From contig NZ_FOMO01000010.1 in assembly GCF_900112645.1 (NCBI RefSeq), positions 94,950 to 158,949 on the forward strand: DNA of 64,000 nt. The letters run 5' to 3'. The stretch is from Phytopseudomonas straminea (GTDB lineage Bacteria; Pseudomonadota; Gammaproteobacteria; Pseudomonadales; Pseudomonadaceae). Position 1 is the stretch's first letter. Every line of letters starts with the position of its first letter. This document shows positions 25,775 to 34,590 of this stretch, one piece after another. The position numbers and the translations under genes are program-made. The notes beneath the pieces are model-generated. The model did no database searches. It saw nothing but the letters and a program-made list of their open reading frames with translations, and was not told the origin of the DNA.

Positions 25775-27211
25775 ATGTTTGGTTCAAAAGACGACAACAA
25801 GACTCCGGCCCCCGAACAGGGCGCCGAGAAAGCCGAGAAGCGTGGCCTGTTCGGCTGGCTGCGTAAGAAGCCAGCCGAGCCCACTCCCGCCGTTCCGGAG
25901 CCCCAGGCCGATGCGCCTGAGGTAGCGGCGCAGAGCCAGCCAGAGCTGTCACCACAAGCGCAGCCGGCTGAGACCCCTCAGGTTTTGCAGAGCGCTACCG
26001 TCGATGGCGACCCGGTCAGCCGTGACCCGGTCGAGGCGCCTGCGCTCAGCGAACCGGCCGTCACCGCCGAGCCCGTGGTGGACGACGCCACCCGCCATGG
26101 CCCTGAAGCCTTGCCTGAGCCGGTTGCCGAACAGCCGGCGGCGCAGCCTGAGCATTCGCCTGAGCTGGCCTCCGGCAGCGACGTGCAGCATGCCGTGCCT
26201 GCCACGCCAGCCGCGGTGCTGACCGCCCCGGCCGAAGTGGTCGCCGAGCCAGTGGTCGAGCAGAACAAACCGTCTGACAACAAGGGTGGCTGGTTCGCCC
26301 GCCTACGCCAGGGCCTGTCCAAGACCAGCGCCAGTATCGGCGAAGGCATGGCCAGCCTGTTCCTTGGCAAGAAGACCATCGACGACGACCTGCTCGACGA
26401 GATCGAGACCCGTCTGCTCACTGCCGACGTGGGCGTTGAAGCCACCACGGTGATCATCGGCAGCCTGACCCAGAAGGTCGCGCGCAAGCAGCTGACCGAC
26501 AGCGACGCGCTGTTCAAGGCGCTGCAGGAAGAGCTGGCCGCCATGCTGCGCCCGGTCGAGCAGCCGCTGAAGATCGACAGCGCCAAGCGCCCCTACGTGA
26601 TTCTGGTGGTCGGCGTGAATGGTGCCGGCAAGACCACCACCATCGGCAAGCTGGCCAAGAAGCTGCAGGGCGAGGGCAAGAAGGTCATGCTCGCCGCTGG
26701 CGACACCTTCCGCGCCGCCGCCGTTGAACAGCTGCAGGTGTGGGGTGAGCGCAACAAGATCCCGGTGATCGCCCAGCACACCGGCGCCGATTCGGCCTCG
26801 GTGATCTTTGATGCCGTGCAGGCCGCCAAGGCCCGTGGCATGGACGTACTGATCGCCGATACCGCCGGCCGCCTGCACACCAAGGACAACCTGATGGAGG
26901 AGCTCAAGAAGGTTCGCCGGGTGATCGGCAAGCTCGACGACAGCGCGCCTCACGAAGTGCTGCTGGTGCTGGATGCCGGCACCGGCCAGAACGCCATCAA
27001 CCAGGCCAAACAATTCAACCAGACGGTGAACTTGACCGGCCTGGCCCTGACCAAGCTGGATGGTACGGCCAAGGGCGGCGTGATCTTCGCCCTGGCCAAG
27101 CAGTTCGGCCTGCCGATTCGCTATATCGGCGTGGGTGAGGGGATCGATGATTTGCGCACCTTCGAGGCCGAACCCTTCGTTCAGGCGCTTTTCCAGCAGC
27201 GGGAGCAGTGA
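25775..27211 (+). CDS. ftsY: Signal recognition particle receptor FtsY
   Basis: 478 residues. The first ~165 residues are an acidic, Ala/Pro/Glu-rich A domain after a membrane-binding start (KRGLFGWLRKK). The NG GTPase domain follows, with VVGVNGAGKTTTIGKLA (about 277-293), ADTAGRLHTKDNLM and LTKLDGTAKGG. It receives ribosome-SRP complexes at the membrane. Its stop shares one base with the ftsE start, so ftsYEX form one operon. No good ribosome site precedes ATG 25775. Confidence 0.97.
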   Translation: MFGSKDDNKTPAPEQGAEKAEKRGLFGWLRKKPAEPTPAVPEPQADAPEVAAQSQPELSPQAQPAETPQVLQSATVDGDPVSRDPVEAPALSEPAVTAEPVVDDATRHGPEALPEPVAEQPAAQPEHSPELASGSDVQHAVPATPAAVLTAPAEVVAEPVVEQNKPSDNKGGWFARLRQGLSKTSASIGEGMASLFLGKKTIDDDLLDEIETRLLTADVGVEATTVIIGSLTQKVARKQLTDSDALFKALQEELAAMLRPVEQPLKIDSAKRPYVILVVGVNGAGKTTTIGKLAKKLQGEGKKVMLAAGDTFRAAAVEQLQVWGERNKIPVIAQHTGADSASVIFDAVQAAKARGMDVLIADTAGRLHTKDNLMEELKKVRRVIGKLDDSAPHEVLLVLDAGTGQNAINQAKQFNQTVNLTGLALTKLDGTAKGGVIFALAKQFGLPIRYIGVGEGIDDLRTFEAEPFVQALFQQREQ

Positions 27212-27882
27212 TGATCCGATTCGAGCAGGTCGGCAAGCGTTACCCCAACGGTCATGTCGGGTTGCATGAGTTGAGTTTCCGCGTGCGGCGCGGCGAGTTC
27301 CTGTTCGTCACCGGCCACTCCGGCGCCGGCAAGAGCACCCTGCTGCGCCTGCTACTGGCCATGGAGCGCCCGACCTCGGGCAAGCTGCTGCTGGCCGGGC
27401 AGGACCTGGGGCAGATCAGCAACGCGCAGATTCCCTTCCTGCGCCGGCAGATCGGCGTGGTGTTCCAGAACCACCAACTGCTGTTCGACCGTAGCGTGTA
27501 TGACAACGTGGCCCTGCCGCTGCAGATCCTCGGTCTGTCCAAGAGCGATATCGGCCGCCGCGTCGGTTCGGCGCTGGAACGGGTTTCCCTGAGCGACAAG
27601 GCCGAGCTGTACCCCGGGGACCTGTCCACCGGCCAGCAACAGCGCGTCGGCATCGCCCGCGCCATCGTCCATCGTCCGGCCCTGCTGCTGGCCGATGAAC
27701 CCACCGGTAACCTCGACCCGCGTCTGGCGGCGGAAATCATGGGCGTATTCGAAGACATCAACCGCCTCGGCACTAGCGTGCTGATCGCCAGTCACGACCT
27801 GGCGTTGATCGCGCGCATGCGCCACCGCATGCTCACCCTGCAACGTGGCCGCCTGATCGGCGACGGGGAGGCGGGCGAATGA
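27211..27882 (+). CDS. ftsE: Cell-division ABC ATPase FtsE
   Basis: 223 residues. Walker A is GHSGAGKST, the signature is LSTGQQQRVGIARA and Walker B LLLADEPTGNLDP. FtsE drives FtsX to activate periplasmic peptidoglycan hydrolases at division. The start is ATG 27211, overlapping the ftsY stop, with GGGAG five bases upstream; the GTG one codon earlier is not needed. It overlaps ftsX by four bases. Confidence 0.97.
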   Translation: MIRFEQVGKRYPNGHVGLHELSFRVRRGEFLFVTGHSGAGKSTLLRLLLAMERPTSGKLLLAGQDLGQISNAQIPFLRRQIGVVFQNHQLLFDRSVYDNVALPLQILGLSKSDIGRRVGSALERVSLSDKAELYPGDLSTGQQQRVGIARAIVHRPALLLADEPTGNLDPRLAAEIMGVFEDINRLGTSVLIASHDLALIARMRHRMLTLQRGRLIGDGEAGE

Positions 27883-28895
27883 GCGCTTCCCGCATCCCGC
27901 CACCGCAGCCGTCCCAACGCGTCGGCGCAGCACCCAAAAACGCCGAGCCTCAGGGCCCGGACAACGAACCGGATTTTCGCACCCTGACCCGCGCCTGGCT
28001 GGAAAGCCACCGCGCCAGTCTGGTCGATAGCCTGCGTCGTCTCGGCAAGCAGCCGATCGGCAGCTTCTTCACCTGCCTGGTGATGGCCGTGGCCCTGAGC
28101 CTGCCCATGGGCCTTTCGCTGCTGCTCAACAACGTCGAGCGTCTTGGCGGTACCTGGGAGCGTGCTGCGCAGATCTCGGTGTTCCTCAAGATCGATACCA
28201 GCGATAGCCAGGGCCAGGCCCTGCGCGAAGAAATTGCGGGCATGGACGACGTCGCCGAGGCCGAATGGGTCAGTCGTGAACAGGCGCTGGAGGAATTCCA
28301 GCAGCAATCCGGCCTCGGTCAGGCGCTCAAGGAGCTGCCGGACAACCCGTTGCCGGGCGCGGTGCTGGTGACACCGAAGGAAGTCGACAAGGCTACGCTG
28401 GAGGCACTGCGTCAGCGCCTGGCCGAGTTGCCCCACGTGCAGCAGGCGCAGCTCGATCTGTTATGGGTCGAGCGCCTGAGTGCCATCCTGTCTCTGGGCG
28501 ACCGATTCGTATTCGGCTTGACCGTGCTGCTGGTCATGGCGCTGCTGCTGGTGATCGGTAACACCATTCGCCTGCATATCGAGAATCGCCGCACCGAGAT
28601 CGAGGTGATCAAGCTGGTCGGTGGCACCGATAGCTACGTGCGCCGTCCGTTCCTTTATATGGGCGCGCTCTATGGGCTGGGCGCAGGTGTGCTGTCCTGG
28701 CTGGTGCTGGCCTTTGGGCTGAACTGGTTGAACGATGCCGTGGTGCGCCTGTCGGGATTGTATGGCAGTGATTTCGCCCTGGCCGGCGTGCCCGCTGGCG
28801 ACGGCTTCTCCCTATTGCTGGGAGCGGTGCTGTTGGGGTATATCGGTGCGTGGCTGGCGGTGGCGCGACATCTCCGTGAATTGGCGCCCCGCTGA
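27879..28895 (+). CDS. ftsX: Cell-division ABC permease FtsX
   Basis: 338 residues: a polar N-terminal tail of about 60, TM1 (about 65-88), a periplasmic domain including ISVFLKIDTSDSQ and WVSREQALEEFQ, and three C-terminal membrane segments separated by the conserved NRRTEIEVIKLVGGTDSYVR loop. It links FtsE ATP hydrolysis to septal amidase activation. It starts on the ATGA overlap with ftsE. Confidence 0.97.
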   Translation: MSASRIPPPQPSQRVGAAPKNAEPQGPDNEPDFRTLTRAWLESHRASLVDSLRRLGKQPIGSFFTCLVMAVALSLPMGLSLLLNNVERLGGTWERAAQISVFLKIDTSDSQGQALREEIAGMDDVAEAEWVSREQALEEFQQQSGLGQALKELPDNPLPGAVLVTPKEVDKATLEALRQRLAELPHVQQAQLDLLWVERLSAILSLGDRFVFGLTVLLVMALLLVIGNTIRLHIENRRTEIEVIKLVGGTDSYVRRPFLYMGALYGLGAGVLSWLVLAFGLNWLNDAVVRLSGLYGSDFALAGVPAGDGFSLLLGAVLLGYIGAWLAVARHLRELAPR

Positions 28896-28954
28896 GGCGC
28901 TAGTTTGACGCTTCGCTAACACATTGATTTGGTTGATATTGACTATTGACCGGG

Positions 28955-28998
28955 GAACCAGGATGGTGGCTTCCGGTCATATTGCGCAGTGCTACACT
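28955..28998 (+). promoter_or_regulatory. rpoH promoter region with sigma-E/AlgU-like and sigma-70-like elements
   Basis: GAACCA (28955-28960) and TCATA (28977-28981) are 16 bases apart and approximate the AlgU/sigma-E form GAACTT-N16-TCTGA. A separate sigma-70 -10-like TACACT lies at 28993-28998 without a good -35. rpoH promoters dependent on AlgU are known in P. aeruginosa; the assignment here is by resemblance. Confidence 0.4.
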
Positions 28999-29027
28999 GC
29001 GTACGTTTCGTGAATCGGAGGATTCAA

Positions 29028-29882
29028 ATGTCCACTTCTTTGCAACCTGTTCATGCTCTGGTTCCAGGCGCCAACCTGGAAGCTTACGTGCATGCCGTCA
29101 ACAGCATCCCGCTGCTGACGCCCGAGCAGGAGCGTGAACTGGCCGGTAATCTCTTCTACAAGCAAGACCTCGAAGCGGCCCGCCAGATGGTTCTTGCCCA
29201 CCTGCGTTTCGTCGTGCACATCGCGCGCAGTTATTCCGGCTACGGTCTGGCTCAGGCCGATCTGATCCAGGAAGGCAACGTTGGCCTGATGAAGGCGGTC
29301 AAGCGTTTCAACCCGGAAATGGGTGTGCGCCTGGTGTCCTTCGCCGTGCACTGGATCCGTGCCGAAATCCACGAGTTCATTCTCAAGAACTGGCGCATCG
29401 TCAAGGTCGCGACCACCAAGGCCCAGCGCAAGCTTTTCTTCAACCTGCGCAGCCAGAAGAAGCGTCTGGCCTGGTTGAGCAACGATGAAGTCAACGCCGT
29501 GGCCGAAAGCCTGGGTGTCGAAGCCCGCGAAGTGCGCGAGATGGAAAGCCGTCTGACCGGTCAGGACATGGCCTTCGACCCGGCCGCCGATGCTGATGAC
29601 GACAGCGCGTTCCAGTCGCCCGCTCAGTACCTGGAAGATCATCGCTACGATCCGGCCCGGCAGATGGAAGACGAGGACTGGAGCGATACCTCCAGCGCCA
29701 ACCTGCACGAAGCCCTCGAGGCGCTCGACGAGCGTAGCCGCGATATTCTGCAGCAGCGCTGGTTGGCCGAAGAGAAGGCCACGCTGCATGAGCTGGCAGC
29801 CAAGTACAACGTCTCCGCGGAGCGTATCCGTCAGCTGGAGAAGAATGCGATGAACAAGCTCAAGGGCTCCATCGCCGCCTGA
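29028..29882 (+). CDS. rpoH: Heat-shock sigma factor RpoH (sigma-32)
   Basis: 284 residues. Region 2 contains LIQEGNVGLMKAVKRF and FAVHWIRAEIHEFIL, the RpoH box is QRKLFFNLR, and region 4 ends in LHELAAKYNVSAERIRQLE. It directs RNA polymerase to heat-shock promoters. GGAGG six bases before ATG 29028 fixes the start. It follows ftsX by 132 bases with its own promoter region and ends at a strong terminator. Confidence 0.98.
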   Translation: MSTSLQPVHALVPGANLEAYVHAVNSIPLLTPEQERELAGNLFYKQDLEAARQMVLAHLRFVVHIARSYSGYGLAQADLIQEGNVGLMKAVKRFNPEMGVRLVSFAVHWIRAEIHEFILKNWRIVKVATTKAQRKLFFNLRSQKKRLAWLSNDEVNAVAESLGVEAREVREMESRLTGQDMAFDPAADADDDSAFQSPAQYLEDHRYDPARQMEDEDWSDTSSANLHEALEALDERSRDILQQRWLAEEKATLHELAAKYNVSAERIRQLEKNAMNKLKGSIAA

Positions 29883-29900
29883 TCCGGTCAGCAATACCCA

Positions 29901-29929
29901 AAACGCCCCGACTTGTTCGGGGCGTTTTT
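29901..29929 (+). terminator. rpoH intrinsic terminator
   Basis: AAACGCCCCGA (29901-29911) pairs with TCGGGGCGTTT (29917-29927) around a five-base loop, followed by T residues. It lies 19 bases after the rpoH stop. Confidence 0.93.
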
Positions 29930-29974
29930 GTTTGGGCGATTCAGATCTACTGCGGACTTTAACTATTGTGAGGA

Positions 29975-30062
29975 TTGTGGGAGTGGGCGGGGGGCGCCTA
30001 GTTCATGCCCGCGAAAAGGGTTTGCCAGCAGGTGAAGTTCGCGGGCATGTTCCGCACCCACA
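29975..30062. repeat. REP doublet (REPIN-like) between rpoH and mtgA
   Basis: A Pseudomonas REP-like unit begins TTGTGGGAGTGGGC at 29975 and ends CATGCCCGCGAA (30004-30015). An inverted partner begins TTCGCGGGCATG (30038-30049) and ends near CACCCACA at 30062. The two 12-base ends are perfect inverted copies, so the transcript would fold into a long hairpin. Such doublets are mobilised by RAYT transposases elsewhere in Pseudomonas genomes. Confidence 0.75.
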
Positions 30063-30100
30063 GACGGCAGAGCGCTGGCTTCTTTAGCTTTTCAAGCTGC

Positions 30101-30823
30101 CTACTTCGCCCACCAAGCTGGCCGAGGCGCCTGCAGCTGGTCGAGGTAATGGCTACCGCCCAGCTGACGCATCTGGCGACGAATCCAGTTGGCGCGCTGG
30201 TTGACGTAGCCGCTCGGGCGGCCGGCATCGAATTGTCGCGGATTGGGCAGCACTGCGGCGAGCAGACTCGCCTGGCGGGCCGACAGGTAGGACGCACCGA
30301 TATTGAAGTGGTGCCGGGCGGCGGCTTCCGCGCCGAACACGCCGTCTGCCCATTCCGCGCTGTTGAGGTAAACCTCAAGGATGCGCTCCTTGGGCCACAG
30401 CAGTTCGATCAGTCCGGTAAACCACACTTCGATGCCCTTGCGCAGCCAGCTGCGGCCGGACCACAGGAACAGGTTCTTGGCTACCTGCTGGCTCAACGTG
30501 CTGGCGCCGCGCACCGAGCCGCCCTGTTGGTTGTGCGACAGCGCCGCCTTGATCGCCTCCACATCGAAGCCCCAGTGATAGGCGAACTTCTGGTCTTCGC
30601 TGGCGATGACCGCGATCTTCAGGTCATCCGGCAACTGGTCCCAAGAGCGCCAGGTGCGCTGCAGGTCGATAGGCTTGCCGTCGACCCAGGACTCGATCTT
30701 GCGCTCGACCATCAGCGCCGTGCCCGGTGGTGGCACCCAGCGCAGGGCGAGCACCAGCAGGAAGGAGCCGGCGATAAACCAGAGCAGCGACTTCAGCAGG
30801 AGGCGGCGAAGGGATCGGAGCAT
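30101..30823 (-). CDS. mtgA: Monofunctional biosynthetic peptidoglycan transglycosylase
   Basis: 240 residues. A single N-terminal membrane anchor (LLKSLLWFIAGSFLLVLAL) is followed by a GT51 glycosyltransferase domain with ASEDQKFAYHWGFD, RGASTLSQQVAKNLFLW and KERILEVYLNSAEW. It polymerises lipid II into glycan strands without transpeptidation. No ribosome site is evident before ATG 30823. Confidence 0.96.
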   Translation of the reverse strand: MLRSLRRLLLKSLLWFIAGSFLLVLALRWVPPPGTALMVERKIESWVDGKPIDLQRTWRSWDQLPDDLKIAVIASEDQKFAYHWGFDVEAIKAALSHNQQGGSVRGASTLSQQVAKNLFLWSGRSWLRKGIEVWFTGLIELLWPKERILEVYLNSAEWADGVFGAEAAARHHFNIGASYLSARQASLLAAVLPNPRQFDAGRPSGYVNQRANWIRRQMRQLGGSHYLDQLQAPRPAWWAK

Positions 30824-30974
30824 GGGCAGGGAGCCGGGCTTGATTGGCCGCTTAGTATAAGGTGCCTGGCGCCGTTGCGGGCAATGCAGCGGCCCGCTGC
30901 GGCAATCGGGGAGGCGCGCCGAGGCGTGTGGCGGCGTAAACTGCGTCTTTGTATTGGTAATCGGTGAGAGCGCT

Positions 30975-31346
30975 ATGGTTCGCTTGTGGTTGTTGCTGTC
31001 GGCTTTCGCCGGCTTTTCCGGGGTCGCGTTGGGCGCGTTCGCGGCCCATGGTTTGAAGAGCCGGCTGAGCGCCGAGTACCTGGCCGTGTTTCAGACCGGC
31101 ACCCATTACCAGCTGATCCACGCATTGGCCCTGCTGGGCGTGGCCATTCTGGCGCTGGTCGCGCCGGGGCGTCTGGTCAACCTGGCCGGTGCCTGCTTCG
31201 CCATCGGCATCCTGCTGTTTTCGGGCAGCCTGTACGCGCTGACCCTCAGCGGCATCGCCAAGCTGGGCATCATCACGCCGTTCGGCGGCCTGGCCTTTCT
31301 GGCCGGCTGGGCCTGCCTGGGGCTGCTTGCCTGGCGCATGGCCTGA
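30975..31346 (+). CDS. DUF423 inner-membrane protein
   Basis: 123 residues with four membrane segments and the DUF423 features GVALGAFAAHGLK near the N-terminus, QTGTHYQLIHALALL and LFSGSLYALTL and a final FGGLAFLAGW. Function is unknown in the family. ATG 30975 with a GAGAG site is chosen. It lies between mtgA and thiS, as in PAO1 by memory. Confidence 0.9.
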   Translation: MVRLWLLLSAFAGFSGVALGAFAAHGLKSRLSAEYLAVFQTGTHYQLIHALALLGVAILALVAPGRLVNLAGACFAIGILLFSGSLYALTLSGIAKLGIITPFGGLAFLAGWACLGLLAWRMA

Positions 31347-31367
31347 GACCAACGGCGGGCCTGCGCC

Positions 31368-31396
31368 TTGGTCATCGCCGGGGATCGGGCTAGAAT
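31368..31396 (+). promoter_or_regulatory. Sigma-70 promoter for thiS-thiG
   Basis: TTGGTC (31368-31373) and TAGAAT (31391-31396) are separated by 17 bases. The -10 matches five of six consensus bases, the -35 three. A start near 31403 would give a leader of about 26 bases, too short for a TPP riboswitch. Confidence 0.55.
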
Positions 31397-31428
31397 GCCG
31401 GCCCTTTCTCCTGTCATGACGGGTCGCC

Positions 31429-31629
31429 ATGCATATCCAGTTGAACGGTGAAACCCTCGAGCTGCCCGAGGGCGCCAGCGTTGCCGATCTGATCGAACGT
31501 CTGGAACTGACCGGGCGCCGTGTGGCGGTCGAACTTAACCTCGATATCGTCCCGCGCAGCCAGTACGCCAGCACAGCGCTGGCCGACGGCGACCGCCTCG
31601 AAGTGGTCCATGCAATCGGCGGCGGTTGA
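31429..31629 (+). CDS. thiS: Thiamine sulfur-carrier protein ThiS
   Basis: 66 residues of the beta-grasp fold, starting MHIQLNGETLELPEG and ending HAIGGG, the di-glycine tail that is adenylated and thiocarboxylated by ThiF. It donates sulfur to the thiazole ring with ThiG, whose gene follows 42 bases downstream. Confidence 0.97.
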   Translation: MHIQLNGETLELPEGASVADLIERLELTGRRVAVELNLDIVPRSQYASTALADGDRLEVVHAIGGG

Positions 31630-31671
31630 ACTCGGCGCCGCGCCCTTCCAACTTTCTGCAGAGGAATCACC

Positions 31672-32466
31672 ATGAGCCACGCAGTCAACGACAAGCCTTT
31701 TACCCTGGCTGGCCGCACCTATCAGTCGCGCCTGCTGGTCGGCACCGGTAAATACAAGGATCTCGACGAGACCCGCGACGCCATCGAGGCCTCGGGCGCG
31801 GAGATCGTGACCGTGGCGGTGCGCCGTACCAACATCGGTCAGAACCCGGGCGAGCCGAATCTGCTCGATGTGATTTCGCCGGATCGCTACACCATCCTGC
31901 CGAACACCGCTGGCTGCTACGACGCCGTCGAGGCCGTGCGTACCTGCCGCCTGGCCCGTGAGCTGCTCGACGGCCACAAGCTGGTCAAGCTGGAAGTGCT
32001 GGCCGACCAGAAGACCCTGTTTCCCAACGTGATCGAAACCCTCAAGGCCGCCGAAGTGCTGGTCAAGGAAGGCTTCGACGTGATGGTGTACACCAGCGAC
32101 GACCCGATCATCGCCCGCCAGCTGGCCGAGATGGGCTGCATCGCGGTGATGCCATTGGCCGGCCTGATCGGCACCGGGCTGGGTATCTGCAACCCCTACA
32201 ATCTGCGCATCATCCTCGAAGAAGCCACCGTGCCGGTGCTGGTGGATGCCGGTGTGGGCACCGCGTCGGATGCCACCATCGCCATGGAGCTGGGTTGCGA
32301 GGCGGTGCTGATGAACAGCGCCATTGCCCATGCCCAGCACCCGGTGCTGATGGCCCAGGCCATGAAGTACGCCATCGAGGCCGGTCGCCTGGCCTACCTG
32401 GCCGGGCGGATGCCGAAGAAACTTTATGCCAGCGCGTCCTCCCCATTGGAGGGGCTGATCCGCTGA
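31672..32466 (+). CDS. thiG: Thiazole synthase ThiG
   Basis: 264 residues, a TIM-barrel enzyme. SRLLVGTGKYKD is the N-terminal signature; the lysine that forms the imine with deoxyxylulose phosphate lies in KLEVLADQKTLFP, and PVLVDAGVGTASDA is the phosphate site. It makes the thiazole phosphate of thiamine. AGAGGA precedes ATG 31672. It ends before a strong terminator. Confidence 0.97.
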   Translation: MSHAVNDKPFTLAGRTYQSRLLVGTGKYKDLDETRDAIEASGAEIVTVAVRRTNIGQNPGEPNLLDVISPDRYTILPNTAGCYDAVEAVRTCRLARELLDGHKLVKLEVLADQKTLFPNVIETLKAAEVLVKEGFDVMVYTSDDPIIARQLAEMGCIAVMPLAGLIGTGLGICNPYNLRIILEEATVPVLVDAGVGTASDATIAMELGCEAVLMNSAIAHAQHPVLMAQAMKYAIEAGRLAYLAGRMPKKLYASASSPLEGLIR

Positions 32467-32488
32467 GTCGCCTTTGCATAGGCGCCTG

Positions 32489-32511
32489 ACGGGGACATGG
32501 GTCCCCGTTTC
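32489..32511 (+). terminator. Terminator between thiG and trmB
   Basis: ACGGGGAC (32489-32496) pairs with GTCCCCGT (32501-32508) around ATGG, followed by a T-rich TTTCTCATT. Confidence 0.8.
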
Positions 32512-32539
32512 TCATTCCACCTAGTGTCCCGAGTACCCC

Positions 32540-33256
32540 ATGAGCGATATCGAGCAAACCCCAGCCGAAGAAAACCCGCGGCACATGCGCGCCATCAAGA
32601 GTTTCGTGATGCGTGCCGGCCGCATGACCGAAGGGCAGCAACGCGGCTTCGACCTGGGCTTGCCGAAATTCGGCCTGGAGTTGAGCGATGGCATGCAGGA
32701 TTTCGATGCGGTATTCGGGCGCAAGGCGCCGCGCACTTTCGAAATCGGCTTCGGCATGGGCCACTCCACGCTGGAAATGGCCGCCGCGGCGCCCGAGCAG
32801 GATTTCATCGGTGTTGAAGTGCACCGGCCGGGCGTCGGTGCATTGCTCAACGGGGTAATGACCCAGAACCTGACCAACCTGCGCGTTTACAGCTGCGATG
32901 CCATGGAAGTGCTGCGTCAGTGCGTGCCAGATGCCAGTCTGGATCGCGTGCTGCTGTTCTTCCCCGACCCCTGGCACAAGGCGCGCCATAACAAACGTCG
33001 TATCGTGCAGCCGGTATTTGCCGAGCTGGTGCGCCAAAAGCTCAAGGTCGGCGGCGTGCTGCACATGGCTACCGATTGGGAACCCTACGCCGAGCACATG
33101 TTGGAAGTGATGAACGTGGCGCCGGGCTATCGCAACCTGGCTGCCGATGGTCGCTGTGTCGAGCGTCCGGCGGAACGCCCGGTGACCAAGTTCGAGCGTC
33201 GTGGCGAGCGCCTCGGCCATGGCGTCTGGGATCTGAAGTTCGAGCGCATCGACTGA
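32540..33256 (+). CDS. trmB: tRNA (guanine-N7)-methyltransferase TrmB
   Basis: 238 residues with RAIKSFVMRAGRMTEGQ at the N-terminus, SAM motif FEIGFGMGHSTLEMA, IGVEVHRPGVGAL and the substrate region LLFFPDPWHKARHNKRR. It makes m7G46 in tRNA. It starts 29 bases after the thiG terminator and is four bases from the next gene. Confidence 0.97.
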   Translation: MSDIEQTPAEENPRHMRAIKSFVMRAGRMTEGQQRGFDLGLPKFGLELSDGMQDFDAVFGRKAPRTFEIGFGMGHSTLEMAAAAPEQDFIGVEVHRPGVGALLNGVMTQNLTNLRVYSCDAMEVLRQCVPDASLDRVLLFFPDPWHKARHNKRRIVQPVFAELVRQKLKVGGVLHMATDWEPYAEHMLEVMNVAPGYRNLAADGRCVERPAERPVTKFERRGERLGHGVWDLKFERID

Positions 33257-33260
33257 GCCG

Positions 33261-33605
33261 ATGACTCGCCTGTCGAAACGCCAGGCCCGCCGCGCCGCCC
33301 ATGCGCGCAACCGTGCGCAGTGGCAGATGCCTCAGCCCAGCAGGCGTGCGGCCTGGGCCGCGCGCCTGTTGTTGCCATTGACCGCAATGGTCATGTTCAT
33401 CAGCGCCGCGGCGATTCTCTTCACGGTCGGGCAGGCGCTTTACAGCGGTGTGGCCATTTCGCTGTCGCGCATCGGCCCCTCGACCCTTTATCCGCTGGCC
33501 AGCGATCCACTGGGCTACTGGCTCACCCTGTTGTGGCACGGCGTCGTCGCGCTGTTTTTCGCGGGGCTCGGCGGGTTCAGTTGGTGGATCTCGCGCCAGC
33601 GTTGA
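33261..33605 (+). CDS. Small membrane protein downstream of trmB
   Basis: 114 residues: a very basic N-terminus (RLSKRQARRAAHARNRAQW), then two membrane segments (about 36-60 and 81-106) joined by the loop YSGVAISLSRIGPSTLYPL. It begins four bases after the trmB stop and probably shares its mRNA. No family is recognised. Confidence 0.75.
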   Translation: MTRLSKRQARRAAHARNRAQWQMPQPSRRAAWAARLLLPLTAMVMFISAAAILFTVGQALYSGVAISLSRIGPSTLYPLASDPLGYWLTLLWHGVVALFFAGLGGFSWWISRQR

Positions 33606-34490
33606 TCAGGCAGTAACACCACGCAATTGCTGCAGCAGGCGTGCGCCGAACACGTTGATCAGCAGGCCGAGCATGACGATGGCGGCGCCGACCCATTGCA
33701 CGGCGCTCAACGCCTCGCCGAGAAACAGCCAGGCCGAGCTGAGGCCGACCACGGGGACGAGTAGCGAGAACGGCGCCACCTGGCTGGCCGGGTAGCGCGA
33801 CAGCAGGCGGCTCCACAGGCCGTAGCCGAGCAGGGTGGCGACAAAGGCCAGGTAGGCGATAGCCAGTATCGAATTCAAGGAAATGCTGCGCAGCCCCGTC
33901 TCGATCTGCGCCGGGCCTTCGAGCAGCAGCGACAGGGCCAGGAACGGCAGCGGCGGAATCAGGCTGCCCCAGACCACCAGGCTGACCAGATTGACCTTGC
34001 CGATGCGCTTGGTGACCACGTTGCCCAGCCCCCACATCGCCGCTGCGCAGAGCGTCAGCACGAAGCCGGCCAGGGTGAAGGCGCGCCCGCTCTCGCTGCC
34101 GATCAGCAGCAGGCCCGCTGCTGCCACCACCAGGCCGATCAGGCTACTGCGCTTTACCGACTCACCGATGAACAACGCGGCGAAGCCCAGGGTAAAGAAT
34201 GCCTGGGCCTGCAGCACCAGCGATGCCAGGCCGGCGGGCATGCCGGCATACATGGCCGAGAACAGAAAGGCGAACTGCCCCAGGGAAATGGTCAGGCCGT
34301 AGGCCAGCAGCCAGCGCAGCGGCATGTCCGGGCGGCGGATGAAGAGGATCGCCGGAAAGGCGGCGAGCATGAAGCGCAGGGCGCCGAGCAGCATCGGCGG
34401 CACGCCGTCCAGGCCGACTTTGATGACCACGAAGTTCACACCCCAGGCGACGATCACCACGGCGGCCAGCAGAATGTCCTTGGGTGTCAT
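33606..34490 (-). CDS. EamA/DMT-superfamily transporter
   Basis: 294 residues with ten predicted membrane segments in two EamA repeats; the second repeat begins near FVLTLCAAAMWGLGNVVTKR. Starting MTPKDILLAAVVIVAWGVNF is typical of EamA-type amino-acid/metabolite exporters. Substrate unknown. ATG 34490 fits family length. Its stop is directly adjacent to the stop of the convergent gene at 33605. Confidence 0.9.
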   Translation of the reverse strand: MTPKDILLAAVVIVAWGVNFVVIKVGLDGVPPMLLGALRFMLAAFPAILFIRRPDMPLRWLLAYGLTISLGQFAFLFSAMYAGMPAGLASLVLQAQAFFTLGFAALFIGESVKRSSLIGLVVAAAGLLLIGSESGRAFTLAGFVLTLCAAAMWGLGNVVTKRIGKVNLVSLVVWGSLIPPLPFLALSLLLEGPAQIETGLRSISLNSILAIAYLAFVATLLGYGLWSRLLSRYPASQVAPFSLLVPVVGLSSAWLFLGEALSAVQWVGAAIVMLGLLINVFGARLLQQLRGVTA

Positions 34491-34590
34491 GGGCGCGGCC
34501 TCGTGTGGTGGTATGCGGAGGCGCAGGCTAGCGCGGATGGGCGAGTCTGAAACGCCACAGTTAGCGGTCTTTTTCCCCATACAGAAATGA

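Noticed and set aside
31347..31428. TPP riboswitch before thiS
   Set aside because: The whole gap is 82 bases, the promoter uses part of it, and no thi-box conserved sequence was found.
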